A stretch of 64,000 nucleotides of DNA. Origin: Maribacter sp. PR1 (lineage in GTDB: Bacteria > Bacteroidota > Bacteroidia > Flavobacteriales > Flavobacteriaceae). The notes beneath the pieces were generated by a model that saw nothing but the letters and a program-made list of their open reading frames with translations, searched no databases and was not told the origin of the DNA. Shown piece by piece: positions 51,965 through 61,470 of the stretch (position 1 is its first letter; each line of letters begins with the position of its first letter). The position numbers and the translations under genes are program-made. The stretch lies in assembly GCF_028464145.1 (NCBI RefSeq), contig NZ_JAQPCG010000005.1, forward strand, positions 248,001-312,000, given 5' to 3'.

Positions 51965-53770
51965 ATGAATAATTTAGATTACGGAATAATAGGAAATTGT
52001 AGAAGTGCGGCATTAGTTTCAAAAGAGGGCTCAATAGACTGGTGTTGCTTGCCTGAATTTGATTCTTCCTCCTTGTTCGCCAAGTTACTGGATGAAAATA
52101 TTGGTGGAAGTTTTGAGGTTTTAGTGGATGATTCCTATACTATAGAACAAAGATATAAGAAACATACTGCTGTTCTTATCACAAAATTTTCTTCAGGAGA
52201 TGATGTGTTTGAAATCAGGGATTTCATGCCTAGGTATAGAAAAGCAGGAGGGGGGTATAATTCTCCTCCGGAATTGATTCGCTATTTTAAACTTCTAAGT
52301 GGTAAACCTAAGTTTAAGGTTAAGTATGATCCCCGTTTGGAATACGCGCATGGCGAAACGAAAACGTATGTAAAGAAGAATTTTATTGTTAGCCTTACCC
52401 ATGGTGAAAAGTTTGACACGTGTTTTTTATATACTTCATTTAACAAAAATGCAGTAGTAGAGGGAAGGGAGATTGAAATTAAGGATGACGGATTTTTTCT
52501 CCTAGGATATAATGAAAAACTATTTCACCCTACGGTAAGAAAGATGTATACCGAGTTGGAAAGAACTAAGGTATATTGGTTAAACTGGAGTAGCAAGACA
52601 CCGAACTACAAAAAATACAACACCGAAATCAGTAGAAGTGCAATTACTTTGAAATTACTTACCTATGACAAATCTGGGGCCGTATTGGCAGCAGCCACTA
52701 CGTCTTTACCAGAAACAATTGGGGAGGTACGAAACTGGGATTATCGTTTTTGTTGGATTCGGGATGCCTCAATGGCTATTAAGGTAATTGGAGAGTTGGG
52801 TCATAGAAACGTTGCCAAAAGATATCTTCAATTTATTGTGGACCTAATTCCCGATAAAGATGAGAAACTTCAAATTATGTACGGCATCAATAAAGAGAAA
52901 AAATTGACTGAACGCACTTTGGATCATTTAAGTGGTTATAAAGACTCTAAACCTGTCCGTATTGGTAATGCAGCCTATAAACAACGTCAGAATGATATCT
53001 ATGGCATTTTAATGGATGTTATTTATGAGCAACTATCTAAATACAGTAATGATACCGAAAATGGAGAGGACCTTTGGGGAATTACTAAGGGTATTGTTTG
53101 GATTGTCTCGCACCACTGGAAAGAGGCGGACAAAGGTATATGGGAATTTAGAACTGAAGATCGTCATTTTACCTTCTCCAAGGTATTATGTTGGGTGGCC
53201 ATTGATAGAGCTATTAAAGTAGCAAGACTTTTTAGAAAAACCCATAAATTGGAAAAATGGACCAAGCTGGAGCAGGAAATTAAAAATGATATTCATGCCA
53301 ATGCTTGGAATCCGGACGTAAATGCATTTACACAATCCTATGGCTCACCGGATATGGATGCCTCTGTTCTTTTAATGGAATCTTATGGTTTTATTCATGC
53401 CAAAGACCCAAAATTCGTGAGCACCGTACATGCCATTGAAAGGGAATTGAGCAATGATGGTCTATTGTATCGCTATAAAAATGAGGATGATTTTGGTTTG
53501 CCTTCCTCTTCGTTTACTATTTGTACTTTTTGGTTCATAAATAGTTTATTCAAAATAGGTGAGCAAGAAAAGGCTATGAAGCATTTTGATAAGCTTCTTT
53601 CCTATAGTAATCATTTAGGGCTTTTTAGTGAAGATGTTGATTTTAAGACTAAAAGGCTTTTAGGGAACTTCCCACAGGCCTATTCACATTTGGCATTGAT
53701 TGAATGTGCTATCAATTTTTCTAGACAGGAAAGTGAGGAACAGGTATTGGCCTCGATTAGTAAATTATAG
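51965..53770 (+). CDS. Glycoside hydrolase family 15 protein
   Basis: A 601-residue cytoplasmic enzyme: N-terminal beta-sandwich starting DYGIIGNCRSAALVSKEGSI and DWCCLPEFDSSSLFAKLLDE (the GH15 glucoamylase/trehalase-type start), then the (alpha/alpha)6 barrel with NWDYRFCWIRDASMAIKVIG (about 257-276), EDLWGITKGIVWIVSHHWKE with the catalytic acid region, and FTICTFWFINSLFKIG plus GNFPQAYSHLALI at the C-terminus. Bacterial GH15 enzymes of this length include trehalases and glucodextranases. Placement beside the TPS/TPP gene makes trehalose the most likely substrate, an inference. It overlaps the PLP decarboxylase 3' end by 14 nt. Confidence 0.9.
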   Translation: MNNLDYGIIGNCRSAALVSKEGSIDWCCLPEFDSSSLFAKLLDENIGGSFEVLVDDSYTIEQRYKKHTAVLITKFSSGDDVFEIRDFMPRYRKAGGGYNSPPELIRYFKLLSGKPKFKVKYDPRLEYAHGETKTYVKKNFIVSLTHGEKFDTCFLYTSFNKNAVVEGREIEIKDDGFFLLGYNEKLFHPTVRKMYTELERTKVYWLNWSSKTPNYKKYNTEISRSAITLKLLTYDKSGAVLAAATTSLPETIGEVRNWDYRFCWIRDASMAIKVIGELGHRNVAKRYLQFIVDLIPDKDEKLQIMYGINKEKKLTERTLDHLSGYKDSKPVRIGNAAYKQRQNDIYGILMDVIYEQLSKYSNDTENGEDLWGITKGIVWIVSHHWKEADKGIWEFRTEDRHFTFSKVLCWVAIDRAIKVARLFRKTHKLEKWTKLEQEIKNDIHANAWNPDVNAFTQSYGSPDMDASVLLMESYGFIHAKDPKFVSTVHAIERELSNDGLLYRYKNEDDFGLPSSSFTICTFWFINSLFKIGEQEKAMKHFDKLLSYSNHLGLFSEDVDFKTKRLLGNFPQAYSHLALIECAINFSRQESEEQVLASISKL

Positions 53771-55208
53771 GCTCTTGAGCATTCAATTTTTGCCCTATTG
53801 TGATAATCTTTTGGAGTAACTTATCGAAGTGTTCCTTGGTCGTAAAAGGATTCATTACAGTTACTCGCAGGTAGTGCCAACCTCTAAGCTTGGTCTGTAC
53901 AATATAAAATTCGCCATCTTCCAAAAGTAGTTGGCGAATTTTTGCATTTAAATTATTAAGTTGGATTTGCGTTAATTTAGAATCATAATATCTAAAGCAA
54001 ACGATATTAGCCATGGGTTTAACCGCTAATTTAAATGAAGTGTGGTTTTGTATTATTTCCCCAAAAGTATTTCCCATATCATATAATTGGGTAACATAGG
54101 CGTCGAATACTTCCTCTCCATAGCGTTTTAACATTGTATACCAATAAATGCACATCATGGTCTTGGTACATTCAAAAGTTCTTTTCCCAGAGTTATACCA
54201 GTCTTCATGGTCAGATTCTGTTAATAGGTAATCTGCTTTCTGACTAAAAGTTGCATTGGCGTATATCCCATTTTTTAGGAGTAGGGCGGTGGTAATTGTC
54301 GGGAGCATCATCATTTTATGACCATCGATAACTACGGAGTCTGCTTGTTCGATGCCCTTAAGCGTAGTCTTATATTTTTCCGAAAAAATTCCAGCTCCTC
54401 CATGTGCACCATCAACGTGAAACCACAGTCCATGTTTTCGTGCAAATTCTCCTATGGATTCCAAATCATCGAAGGCACCTGTAGCTGTTGATGGAGCACT
54501 TCCAATGATGGCGAAGATGGTAATACCCTTTGAAATGGCTTCAGCATGTTTTTTTTCAAGAATATCGATGTCCATCTGAAAGGATTCCGTACATGGAATT
54601 TTTATAATTCCCTTTTCACCTAGACCCATTATCCTAGCAGCCCTGTCCACACAATAGTGTGCTTCTTCACTAACCATTATGCCAATAGGATTTTCTATAC
54701 CATTATTCCAGATATCTTCTTTAAGGATAGTCCTTCTGGCCGTTAAAAGTGCGGTAAGGTTGGCCAATGTACCTCCAGAAGTTAAAAAGCCTCGGGCTTC
54801 TTCGTCCCAGCCTATTTTTTTGCATAATAAATCGGTAACTACCCTTTCAATGGCGTTGGGGGACATACCCATTTCATATACGGCCATACCGTTGTTGAGT
54901 AAGGAACTTATCATTCCACTTAATGCTGTAATGGGAGCCGTGGGTGTTACTTGGTGTCCGATACAATTGGGATGATGTACATACGTGGTTCTGTCGGTAA
55001 TGGTTTTGAATAATTCGTTGTCATCCCCATTTTTCAGAAACTCTTTCCAGAATTCCAATTCATCTTCCGGATCGTTCCAATGAATGGCCTTTCCCGATTT
55101 TTCGTAGAGTTTATCATCTAAATGATTGGTTAAGATATCAATGAGTTGATGCCCTTCTTTTTGAAAATTTTGAGGGGAATATACGGTCTCTAAAAGTTTA
55201 TTTTTCAT
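53757..55208 (-). CDS. PLP-dependent group II decarboxylase
   Basis: A 483-residue enzyme of the glutamate/aromatic amino acid decarboxylase fold: FLTSGGTLANLTALLTARR (about 141-159) for phosphate binding, His184 in EEAHYCVDRA that stacks on the cofactor, WFHVDGAHGG (263-272) with Asp266, and the Schiff-base Lys298 in VVIDGHKMMMLPT. It decarboxylates an amino acid such as L-2,4-diaminobutyrate, glutamate, aspartate or an aromatic one; the substrate cannot be read. No membrane segment. It is a single gene, convergent with GH15 (3' ends overlap) and followed upstream by the terminator at 55246 of the fad operon. Confidence 0.9.
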   Translation of the reverse strand: MKNKLLETVYSPQNFQKEGHQLIDILTNHLDDKLYEKSGKAIHWNDPEDELEFWKEFLKNGDDNELFKTITDRTTYVHHPNCIGHQVTPTAPITALSGMISSLLNNGMAVYEMGMSPNAIERVVTDLLCKKIGWDEEARGFLTSGGTLANLTALLTARRTILKEDIWNNGIENPIGIMVSEEAHYCVDRAARIMGLGEKGIIKIPCTESFQMDIDILEKKHAEAISKGITIFAIIGSAPSTATGAFDDLESIGEFARKHGLWFHVDGAHGGAGIFSEKYKTTLKGIEQADSVVIDGHKMMMLPTITTALLLKNGIYANATFSQKADYLLTESDHEDWYNSGKRTFECTKTMMCIYWYTMLKRYGEEVFDAYVTQLYDMGNTFGEIIQNHTSFKLAVKPMANIVCFRYYDSKLTQIQLNNLNAKIRQLLLEDGEFYIVQTKLRGWHYLRVTVMNPFTTKEHFDKLLQKIITIGQKLNAQEPIIY

Positions 55209-55245
55209 GGTCTAAAATTAGACGCTGCAAGCATATTGTACAAAT

Positions 55246-55273
55246 AAAAACCGCTCCAATTGGAGCGGTTTTT
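55246..55273 (-). terminator. Bidirectional terminator between decarboxylase and fad operon
   Basis: AAAAACCGCTCCAA (55246-55259) followed directly by its reverse complement (55260-55273): a perfect 28-nt palindrome with A and T ends. It lies 34 nt after the acyl-CoA dehydrogenase stop on the minus strand. Confidence 0.88.
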
Positions 55274-55306
55274 CTTCTGTCTAACAAAACAAAAGGGCAA
55301 TCTGAA

Positions 55307-57115
55307 TTAGTCAAAGGTGTAACCCTGATCTGATGCTACCTTATCCGCAATTTGTGTGCGCAAAGCAATAACATTTGGGTTATTGGTATATTTTGTAAAA
55401 CGTTTTAGTCCCATGAGCATCATACGTTGCTCATCACCTTCGGCAAAGGAAACAATAGCCTCTTTACCTTTTTGGATGATAATTTCTGTTGCTCGATATA
55501 GATAAAGTCTGGACATGGCAATTTGGGTGGATTGGGAGTCCTCTCCAAATCGTTTTGCATTTTTCTCAGTTCTAAGTATTGCGGATTCGGCTAAGTAAAC
55601 CTGAATCAATATATCTGAAGCGGCCAAAAGCAATTGCTGGTGCTCCTCCAGTTGCGGTCCAAATTTCTGAACGGCACTACCTGCAACCATTAGGAATACT
55701 TTCTTCAATCGCTTTAAAAGGTCTTTTTCCTCCGCAAATAATTCAGAGAAATCAGGTGTCTCAAAAGAAGGGATTCCCATTAACTCTTCACCCACGGCTG
55801 TAGCCGGACCTAATAGGTCAACATGACCTTTCATGGCTTTTTTTATCAACATGCCAACGGACAACATTCTATTTATTTCATTGGTACCTTCATAAATACG
55901 GGCAATTCTGGCATCCCTCCAAGCAGATTCCATGGGTGTATCCGCGCTAAAGCCCATACCCCCGAATATTTGTATGCCTTCATCTGTGGTGTGTTGAACA
56001 TGTTCTGAAACCGCTACTTTAAGGATGGAACATTCAATGGCATATTCTTCAACTCCTTTTAGCTCAGCTTCTTGGTGCGAATTTCCATCGGCTTCCCGTA
56101 TTGCAATGCGATCTTCAATATTTTTAGCGGCTCTGTAACAGGCCGATTCGTCTACGTAAGCATTGGTAGCCATATCGGCAATCTTTGCCTTAATAGCACC
56201 AAAGCTAATAATAGGTGTTTTAAACTGTATGCGTTCATTCGCATATTTTGTCGCCTCATTTATTACCCGTCTTTGGGCTTCCAAACAGGCTGCGGCCAAC
56301 TTTATACGCCCGACGTTTAATGCGTTCATGGCAATTTTGAATCCATTACCACGGGTAGAAAGCATATTTTCTACGGGTACTTTGGTTTCATTGAAGAAAA
56401 CCTGACGGGTAGAGGAGGAGTGAATACCGAGTTTTTTTTCTTCGTCACCTAAGGTTATTCCATTTTTTGAATCATTCTCAACAATGAATCCAGTAATATT
56501 TTTATCGTCCTCAATTCTGGCAAAAACAATAAATAGATTACAGAAACCCGCATTGGATATCCACATTTTCTGTCCGGTGATACTGTAATATTTTCCATCT
56601 TCGGATAATACAGCTTTTGTCTTTCCAGAATTGGCGTCTGATCCGGCACCCGGCTCCGTAAGACAATAGGCCCCGAACCATTCTCCTGTTGCTAGTTTAG
56701 GTACATATTTTTCCTTTTGTTCTTCCGTACCGTACAAGGTAATGGGCAAGGTTCCAATACCTGTATGAGCCCCGAAGGCCGTACTGAAGGATCCTGTAGC
56801 ACCGGATATGTAATCACAGACCAGCATTGTAGAGACAAAACCCATGCCCATACCTTCATATTTTTCGGGAACGGCAATGCTTAAGAGTCCCAGTTCACCT
56901 GCTTCTCGCATACATTCTTCCGTATACGCATAATCCTTCTTTTCAAAACGCTCCCAATGCGCCCAAAGTTTACGATCGACAAACTCCTTGGTGCTTTCCC
57001 GCATCATTTTTTGCTCTTCGTTCAAGTCTTCAAGCGTAAAGACATCTTCACAATTGGTTTCTTTTACGAGGAATTGACCTCCCCTAAGAATATCTTGTTT
57101 AGTTTCTGTACTCAT
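55307..57115 (-). CDS. Acyl-CoA dehydrogenase
   Basis: A 602-residue FAD enzyme: the dehydrogenase core (about 25-430) has YCLTEPGAGSDANSGKT (FAD and substrate), MWISNAGFCNLFIVFA, GGMGFSADTPMESAWRDARI and the catalytic-base region RIYEGTNEINRMLSVGML. An extra C-terminal domain (about 440-602) is typical of the larger flavobacterial fatty-acid enzymes. It performs the first dehydrogenation of beta-oxidation. ATG 57115 (MSTETKQ) is preferred to an upstream in-frame ATG at 57127. It is the last gene of the fad operon, 81 nt after thiolase, an unusually long gap that holds a heptad repeat. Confidence 0.92.
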   Translation of the reverse strand: MSTETKQDILRGGQFLVKETNCEDVFTLEDLNEEQKMMRESTKEFVDRKLWAHWERFEKKDYAYTEECMREAGELGLLSIAVPEKYEGMGMGFVSTMLVCDYISGATGSFSTAFGAHTGIGTLPITLYGTEEQKEKYVPKLATGEWFGAYCLTEPGAGSDANSGKTKAVLSEDGKYYSITGQKMWISNAGFCNLFIVFARIEDDKNITGFIVENDSKNGITLGDEEKKLGIHSSSTRQVFFNETKVPVENMLSTRGNGFKIAMNALNVGRIKLAAACLEAQRRVINEATKYANERIQFKTPIISFGAIKAKIADMATNAYVDESACYRAAKNIEDRIAIREADGNSHQEAELKGVEEYAIECSILKVAVSEHVQHTTDEGIQIFGGMGFSADTPMESAWRDARIARIYEGTNEINRMLSVGMLIKKAMKGHVDLLGPATAVGEELMGIPSFETPDFSELFAEEKDLLKRLKKVFLMVAGSAVQKFGPQLEEHQQLLLAASDILIQVYLAESAILRTEKNAKRFGEDSQSTQIAMSRLYLYRATEIIIQKGKEAIVSFAEGDEQRMMLMGLKRFTKYTNNPNVIALRTQIADKVASDQGYTFD

Positions 57116-57124
57116 TTTAATTGT

Positions 57125-57152
57125 CATTAGTATTTAGTAATGAGTATTGAGT
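57125..57152. repeat. Imperfect 7-bp tandem repeat, four units
   Basis: CATTAGT, ATTTAGT, AATGAGT, ATTGAGT follow each other without gaps (minus strand: ACTCAAT, ACTCATT, ACTAAAT, ACTAATG). They lie between the thiolase stop and the acyl-CoA dehydrogenase start, overlapping the in-frame upstream ATG of the latter. Confidence 0.6.
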
Positions 57153-57196
57153 GCTTAGATTAATATCCCTTTACCCAATACTAAAATCTCATATTT

Positions 57197-58387
57197 TTAA
57201 TTCAAAAATTCATAGATTCCTGCTGCACCTTGACCCGTACCCACACACATGGTAACCATTCCATATTTACCTTTCATGTCTCTTTTACGCATTTCGTCAA
57301 AAAGCTGTACCGATAATTTTGCACCAGTACACCCAAGAGGGTGTCCGAGAGCAATGGCCCCACCATTAACATTGACGATATCCTGATTTAACTTTAACTC
57401 TCGTATGACCGCAATGGATTGCGAAGCAAAAGCCTCGTTCAATTCTATTAATTCAACATTTTCCTGTTTTAAACCAGCTTGTTTCAAAGCCTTTGGAACG
57501 GCCGCTACCGGACCTATACCCATAATTCTTGGAGGTACTCCTGCCGCAGCATAATTCACTAATCTTGCGATAGGCTCTAAATTCAGTTCCTTGACCATTT
57601 CCTCGCTCATCACCATGACAAAAGCAGCACCGTCACTCATTTGTGAGGAGTTACCGGCGGTGACGCTTCCATCCGCTGCAAACACAGGTCTAAGTTTATT
57701 TAGGATTTCTACTGATGTTCCTTTTCTGGGACCCTCATCTTTGGTAACCGTATATTTTTTTGTTGCTTTCTTTCCATTTTCATCAACATAGGTTTGCTCC
57801 ACTTCAATAGGAACTATTTGGTCTTGAAAACGGTCTTCGGCTTGTGCCCTTAATGCTTTTACGTGAGAGTTAAAGGCAAACTCGTCTTGGTCCTCTCTAG
57901 ATACTTTAAATTCTTGGGCTACTGCTTCCGCAGTATTTCCCATACCCCAATAATAGTCCTCGTGACCTTCTTTCACCAAATCATAATTCAATTCGGTTTT
58001 ATACCCGGTCATGGGTACCGCACTCATACTTTCCGCTCCACCGGCAATAATGCAATCTGCCATCCCGGCCTGAATTTTTGCGGTTGCAATCCCTATGGTT
58101 TCGATACCGGAGGAACAAAATCTATTAACCGTGACTCCTGGAACATCAACTATATCCAGACCCATTAAGGAAATTAAGCGACCCATATTTAGGCCTTGTG
58201 CCCCTTCGGGCATGGCATTACCCACGATGACGTCGTCAATTCTCTTTTTGTCCAAATTTGGCAACTCCTTCATCATGTACTCAATGGTTTCAGCCGCTAA
58301 TTCATCCGTTCTTTTGAACCGGAACACACCTTTAGGTGCTTTTCCTACCGCGGTTCGATACCCTTTTACTATATATGCTGTTTTCAT
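57197..58387 (-). CDS. fadA: Acetyl-CoA C-acyltransferase (thiolase)
   Basis: A 396-residue thiolase with both active cysteines and the His: Cys91 in VNRFCSSGIETIGIA, the region GGAIALGHPLGCTGAKLSVQ (about 340-359) with His, and MVTMCVGTGQGAAGIYEF (about 380-397) with the second Cys. GMAD and NEAFASQSIAV (about 318-328) segments are also intact. It cleaves 3-ketoacyl-CoA to acetyl-CoA and a shortened acyl-CoA. It lies 4 nt after the FadB-type gene on the same strand, the usual pairing in this phylum. Cytoplasmic. Regulated, by inference, through the MarR gene at the operon start. Confidence 0.95.
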   Translation of the reverse strand: MKTAYIVKGYRTAVGKAPKGVFRFKRTDELAAETIEYMMKELPNLDKKRIDDVIVGNAMPEGAQGLNMGRLISLMGLDIVDVPGVTVNRFCSSGIETIGIATAKIQAGMADCIIAGGAESMSAVPMTGYKTELNYDLVKEGHEDYYWGMGNTAEAVAQEFKVSREDQDEFAFNSHVKALRAQAEDRFQDQIVPIEVEQTYVDENGKKATKKYTVTKDEGPRKGTSVEILNKLRPVFAADGSVTAGNSSQMSDGAAFVMVMSEEMVKELNLEPIARLVNYAAAGVPPRIMGIGPVAAVPKALKQAGLKQENVELIELNEAFASQSIAVIRELKLNQDIVNVNGGAIALGHPLGCTGAKLSVQLFDEMRKRDMKGKYGMVTMCVGTGQGAAGIYEFLN

Positions 58388-58391
58388 TGTT

Positions 58392-60797
58392 TTAATTTCT
58401 AAGTGGTTTACCTGTTTTTAACATGTGCTGAATGCGTTCTAAGGTTTTTCTTTCTGTACATAGTGAAAGAAAAGCCTCACGCTCTAAATCCAACAAATAC
58501 TGCTCTGAAACCATAGTAGGCTCCGACAAATCGCCCCCGGCCATTACATAGGCGAGCTTATTGGCAATCTTTTTATCATGTTCACTAATGTAGTGACTGG
58601 CTTCCATAGAATCTGTTCCTACCAAGAACATACCCAAGGCTTGTTTCCCAAGTACCTTGACATCCTTACGTTTTGGAGGTTGCGTGTAACCGGATTCTGC
58701 CATGAGCTGTGCATAAGATTTAGCGGTGGCAATTTGTCGGTCTTTATTGACTACTACAATATCCTTACCATGTTGTAGTATTCCTAAATCGTATGCTTCG
58801 TAGGCTGAAGTCGAAACTTTTGCCATTCCGATGGTTAAAAAATATTCTTGAAGCACATTCAATTCAACGTCTCCTTTTTTAAAGGAATCCGATGCCCTCA
58901 ATGCAAATTCCTTCGAACCTCCACCCCCTGGAATAACACCTACACCAAATTCTACTAAACCAATATAGGTTTCCGCCGCTGCTACAACTTTATCCGCATG
59001 CAGGGAAAGCTCACATCCGCCACCCAGGGTCATCCCATGTGGAGCTGAGACCGTGGGTATAGCTGAATAGCGCATACGCATCATAGTATCCTGAAACATT
59101 TTGATGGCCATGTTCAGTTCATCATATTCCTGTTCTACTGCCATCATAAATATCATTCCGATGTTGGCACCGACAGAAAAATTGGACGCCTGATTTCCAA
59201 CGACCAATCCTTGAAAATTTTTCTCGGCCAAGTCAATGGCTTTATTGATTCCCGTAAGTACATCTCCACCGATGGTATTCATCTTGGATTGAAACTCACA
59301 GTTAAGTATGCCGTCCCCTAAATCTTCAATTACAACTCCACTGTTTTTAAATACTTCTTTAGATTTTCTAATGTTATCCAGTATAATGAAAGCGTCCTGT
59401 CCGGGAACTTTCTTCATTTCCTTTTTAGGAATATCATAGTAGTAGGTATTTCCCTCTTTTACACTATAAAAAGAATGTATGCCCGCAGCTTTCATTTCGT
59501 CAACCCAAGCAGCGGCAGTCTGATTCTCAGAAGCGATAAATTCTAATCCTTTTTCCAGACCTACGGCATCCCAAATTTGAAATGGGCCATGTTCCCAGCC
59601 AAAGCCAGCCTTCATGGCATCATCGATTTTATATAATTCATCGGATATTTCTGGAATGCGGTGGGAAACATAGGCAAATAATTGACCGAAACTTTTGCGA
59701 TAAAATTCCCCGGCCTTATCTTTTCCGTCAACCAAAACAGAGAATCTATCTACGACCTTGTCAATAGTTTTGGTCAATTCTAAAGTGGCGAATTTTGCAC
59801 TCTTCTTGGCACGATAATCCATCGTGTCCAAATCCAAGGTCAAAATTTCACTTTTACCCTGATCATCCTTTACCTTTTTATAAAACCCCTGCCCGGACTT
59901 ACTACCCAACCATTTGTTTTCCATCATGGTTTGGATGAAGTCGGGAAGTGCAAAAAGCTCGTGACGTTCATCGTTCTTACAGTTTTCCGAAATTCCATTG
60001 GCAACGTGGACCAAAGTATCCAGGCCTACCACATCCACCGTTCTAAAAGTGGCGGATTTTGGTCTTCCAATCACAGGACCGGTCAATTTATCGACTTCTT
60101 CCACGGTCATGTTCATTTCCTTGACCGTATGGAATAAACTTTGAATACTGAAGATACCCACTCGGTTTCCAATAAATGCAGGAGTGTCCTTAGCTACTAC
60201 GGAGGTTTTTCCTAAGAACTTCTCTCCATATCCGTTTAGAAAGTCCAAGACTTCTGGAAGGGTTTTAGGACCTGGAATTATTTCAAATAATTTTAAATAG
60301 CGTGCAGGATTAAAGAAATGTGTACCACAGAAGTGTTTTTGAAAATCCTCACTTCTTCCCTCACTCATAAATTTAATTGGAATACCAGAGGTATTTGAAG
60401 TTATAAGGGTTCCGGGGGTTCTATACTTTTCCAGATTTTCGAAGACTTGTTTTTTGATATCCAATCGTTCTACAACAACTTCGATTATCCAATCTACATT
60501 GGCAACCTTAGAAATATCATCCTCCAAATTTCCTGTAGAGATTCTGTCGGCAAATTTTTGATGATAAATAGGGGAGGGTTTAGATTTTAAGGCCGTAGCC
60601 AAAGAATCGTTCACCAATCTATTCCTTACCTCCTTATCTTCCAAGGTAAGTCCTTTTGCTTTCTCCTTTTCGGTAAGTTCCCTTGGTACAATATCCAAGA
60701 GTAAAACTTCAACTCCAATATTGGCAAAGTGGCATGCGATACCACTCCCCATTATACCGGAACCAATTACTGCAACTTTCTTAATATGCATGTTCAT
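58392..60797 (-). CDS. 3-hydroxyacyl-CoA dehydrogenase/enoyl-CoA hydratase (FadB/FadN type)
   Basis: An 801-residue bifunctional enzyme. The N-terminal NAD domain has VAVIGSGIMGSGIACHFANI (about 8-27), then VDWIIEVVVERLDIKKQVFE and the dehydrogenase signature HFFNPARYLKLFEIIPGP (about 159-176). The C-terminal crotonase domain (about 520-740) has FQGLVVGNQASNFSVGANIG (oxyanion hole) and SAPHGMTLGGGCELSLHADK and GVIPGGGGSKEFALR with the Glu/Gly positions. The order dehydrogenase then hydratase is that of the FadN-type proteins, opposite to E. coli FadB. It hydrates enoyl-CoA and oxidises 3-hydroxyacyl-CoA. It starts 24 nt after the MarR gene. Confidence 0.94.
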   Translation of the reverse strand: MNMHIKKVAVIGSGIMGSGIACHFANIGVEVLLLDIVPRELTEKEKAKGLTLEDKEVRNRLVNDSLATALKSKPSPIYHQKFADRISTGNLEDDISKVANVDWIIEVVVERLDIKKQVFENLEKYRTPGTLITSNTSGIPIKFMSEGRSEDFQKHFCGTHFFNPARYLKLFEIIPGPKTLPEVLDFLNGYGEKFLGKTSVVAKDTPAFIGNRVGIFSIQSLFHTVKEMNMTVEEVDKLTGPVIGRPKSATFRTVDVVGLDTLVHVANGISENCKNDERHELFALPDFIQTMMENKWLGSKSGQGFYKKVKDDQGKSEILTLDLDTMDYRAKKSAKFATLELTKTIDKVVDRFSVLVDGKDKAGEFYRKSFGQLFAYVSHRIPEISDELYKIDDAMKAGFGWEHGPFQIWDAVGLEKGLEFIASENQTAAAWVDEMKAAGIHSFYSVKEGNTYYYDIPKKEMKKVPGQDAFIILDNIRKSKEVFKNSGVVIEDLGDGILNCEFQSKMNTIGGDVLTGINKAIDLAEKNFQGLVVGNQASNFSVGANIGMIFMMAVEQEYDELNMAIKMFQDTMMRMRYSAIPTVSAPHGMTLGGGCELSLHADKVVAAAETYIGLVEFGVGVIPGGGGSKEFALRASDSFKKGDVELNVLQEYFLTIGMAKVSTSAYEAYDLGILQHGKDIVVVNKDRQIATAKSYAQLMAESGYTQPPKRKDVKVLGKQALGMFLVGTDSMEASHYISEHDKKIANKLAYVMAGGDLSEPTMVSEQYLLDLEREAFLSLCTERKTLERIQHMLKTGKPLRN

Positions 60798-60821
60798 GAA
60801 TCTTAAGCTGTATAATTTATT

Positions 60822-61265
60822 TTATGCGTCTTTTGAATAAATCTTTTTATCTGCTATGAGCTTATTTATGATATCGGTGACCTCAAAAAAATGATTTAAC
60901 TTTTCTTCTGAGACATGATTTTTTACTACTTCATTAAACCTTAGAACCACATCCTTTGAGTCCTTCCTTTTTTCAAGTCCAAAATCAGTAAGATGGATTA
61001 AAACACCACGCCCATCTGCTGGATTAGGTTTTCGCTCTATCAACCCTTTTTCCTGCATACTTTTCAATATACGGGAAAGGCTTGTTGCTTCCATACCCAT
61101 TTTTGGACCTAACGAAGTAGATGGAGTCCCTGTTTTAGGGTCTATGCTTAATAGTGTAAAACCTATTGCCATTGTTGTTTCAAAGTTTTTTGCTTCTTCA
61201 TTGTACATTCTGGCAACTGCTTGCCATGTCGCACGAAGGGCATAGTCAATGGTAACCTCCTTCAT
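60822..61265 (-). CDS. MarR-family transcriptional regulator of the fad operon
   Basis: A 147-residue winged-helix regulator: dimerisation helices at both ends (TIDYALRATWQAVARMYNEE and FNEVVKNHVSEEKLNHFFEV), recognition segment GTPSTSLGPKMGMEATSLSR (about 56-75), KSMQEKGLIERKPNPADGRG (about 79-98) and the wing GVLIHLTDFGLEKRK. MarR proteins repress their own operons and release DNA when bound by a ligand; here acyl-CoA or a fatty acid is the natural guess. It is the first gene of the marR-fadN-fadA-acyl-CoA dehydrogenase unit, and a perfect palindrome covers its promoter (61297-61324). Confidence 0.92.
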   Translation of the reverse strand: MKEVTIDYALRATWQAVARMYNEEAKNFETTMAIGFTLLSIDPKTGTPSTSLGPKMGMEATSLSRILKSMQEKGLIERKPNPADGRGVLIHLTDFGLEKRKDSKDVVLRFNEVVKNHVSEEKLNHFFEVTDIINKLIADKKIYSKDA

Positions 61266-61285
61266 AAAGTTTATTCGTTGGCTAC

Positions 61286-61324
61286 CAAATATAAGAAAAT
61301 TTATTATGCATGCATAATAAATTT
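61286..61324 (-). promoter_or_regulatory. marR-fad promoter and 28-bp palindromic operator
   Basis: On the minus strand TATATTTG (61293-61286) is an exact flavobacterial -7 box. Immediately upstream, 61297-61324 is a perfect 28-bp palindrome: AAATTTATTATGCA followed by its reverse complement. It fills the spacer and the -33 region. MarR operators are palindromes of this kind, so repression by blocking polymerase is expected. Start codon 21 nt after the -7 box. Confidence 0.72.
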
Positions 61325-61470
61325 GTAAATTTGTAATTTAATTTTAAGTTCGGTATTTAGTCAAGATTCTTAACGCTTTCTTTCGACTCAATACGAATCC
61401 TAGAAGAGAAAATGTTGGTAAGAATTTCTATGGGGCAGATAATAGACACCATATAAATTATCCTATTGCC

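Noticed and set aside
53757-53770. Overlap of the 3' ends of the GH15 and decarboxylase genes as an antisense regulatory device
   Set aside because: A 14-nt convergent overlap is common in compact genomes and needs no special explanation.
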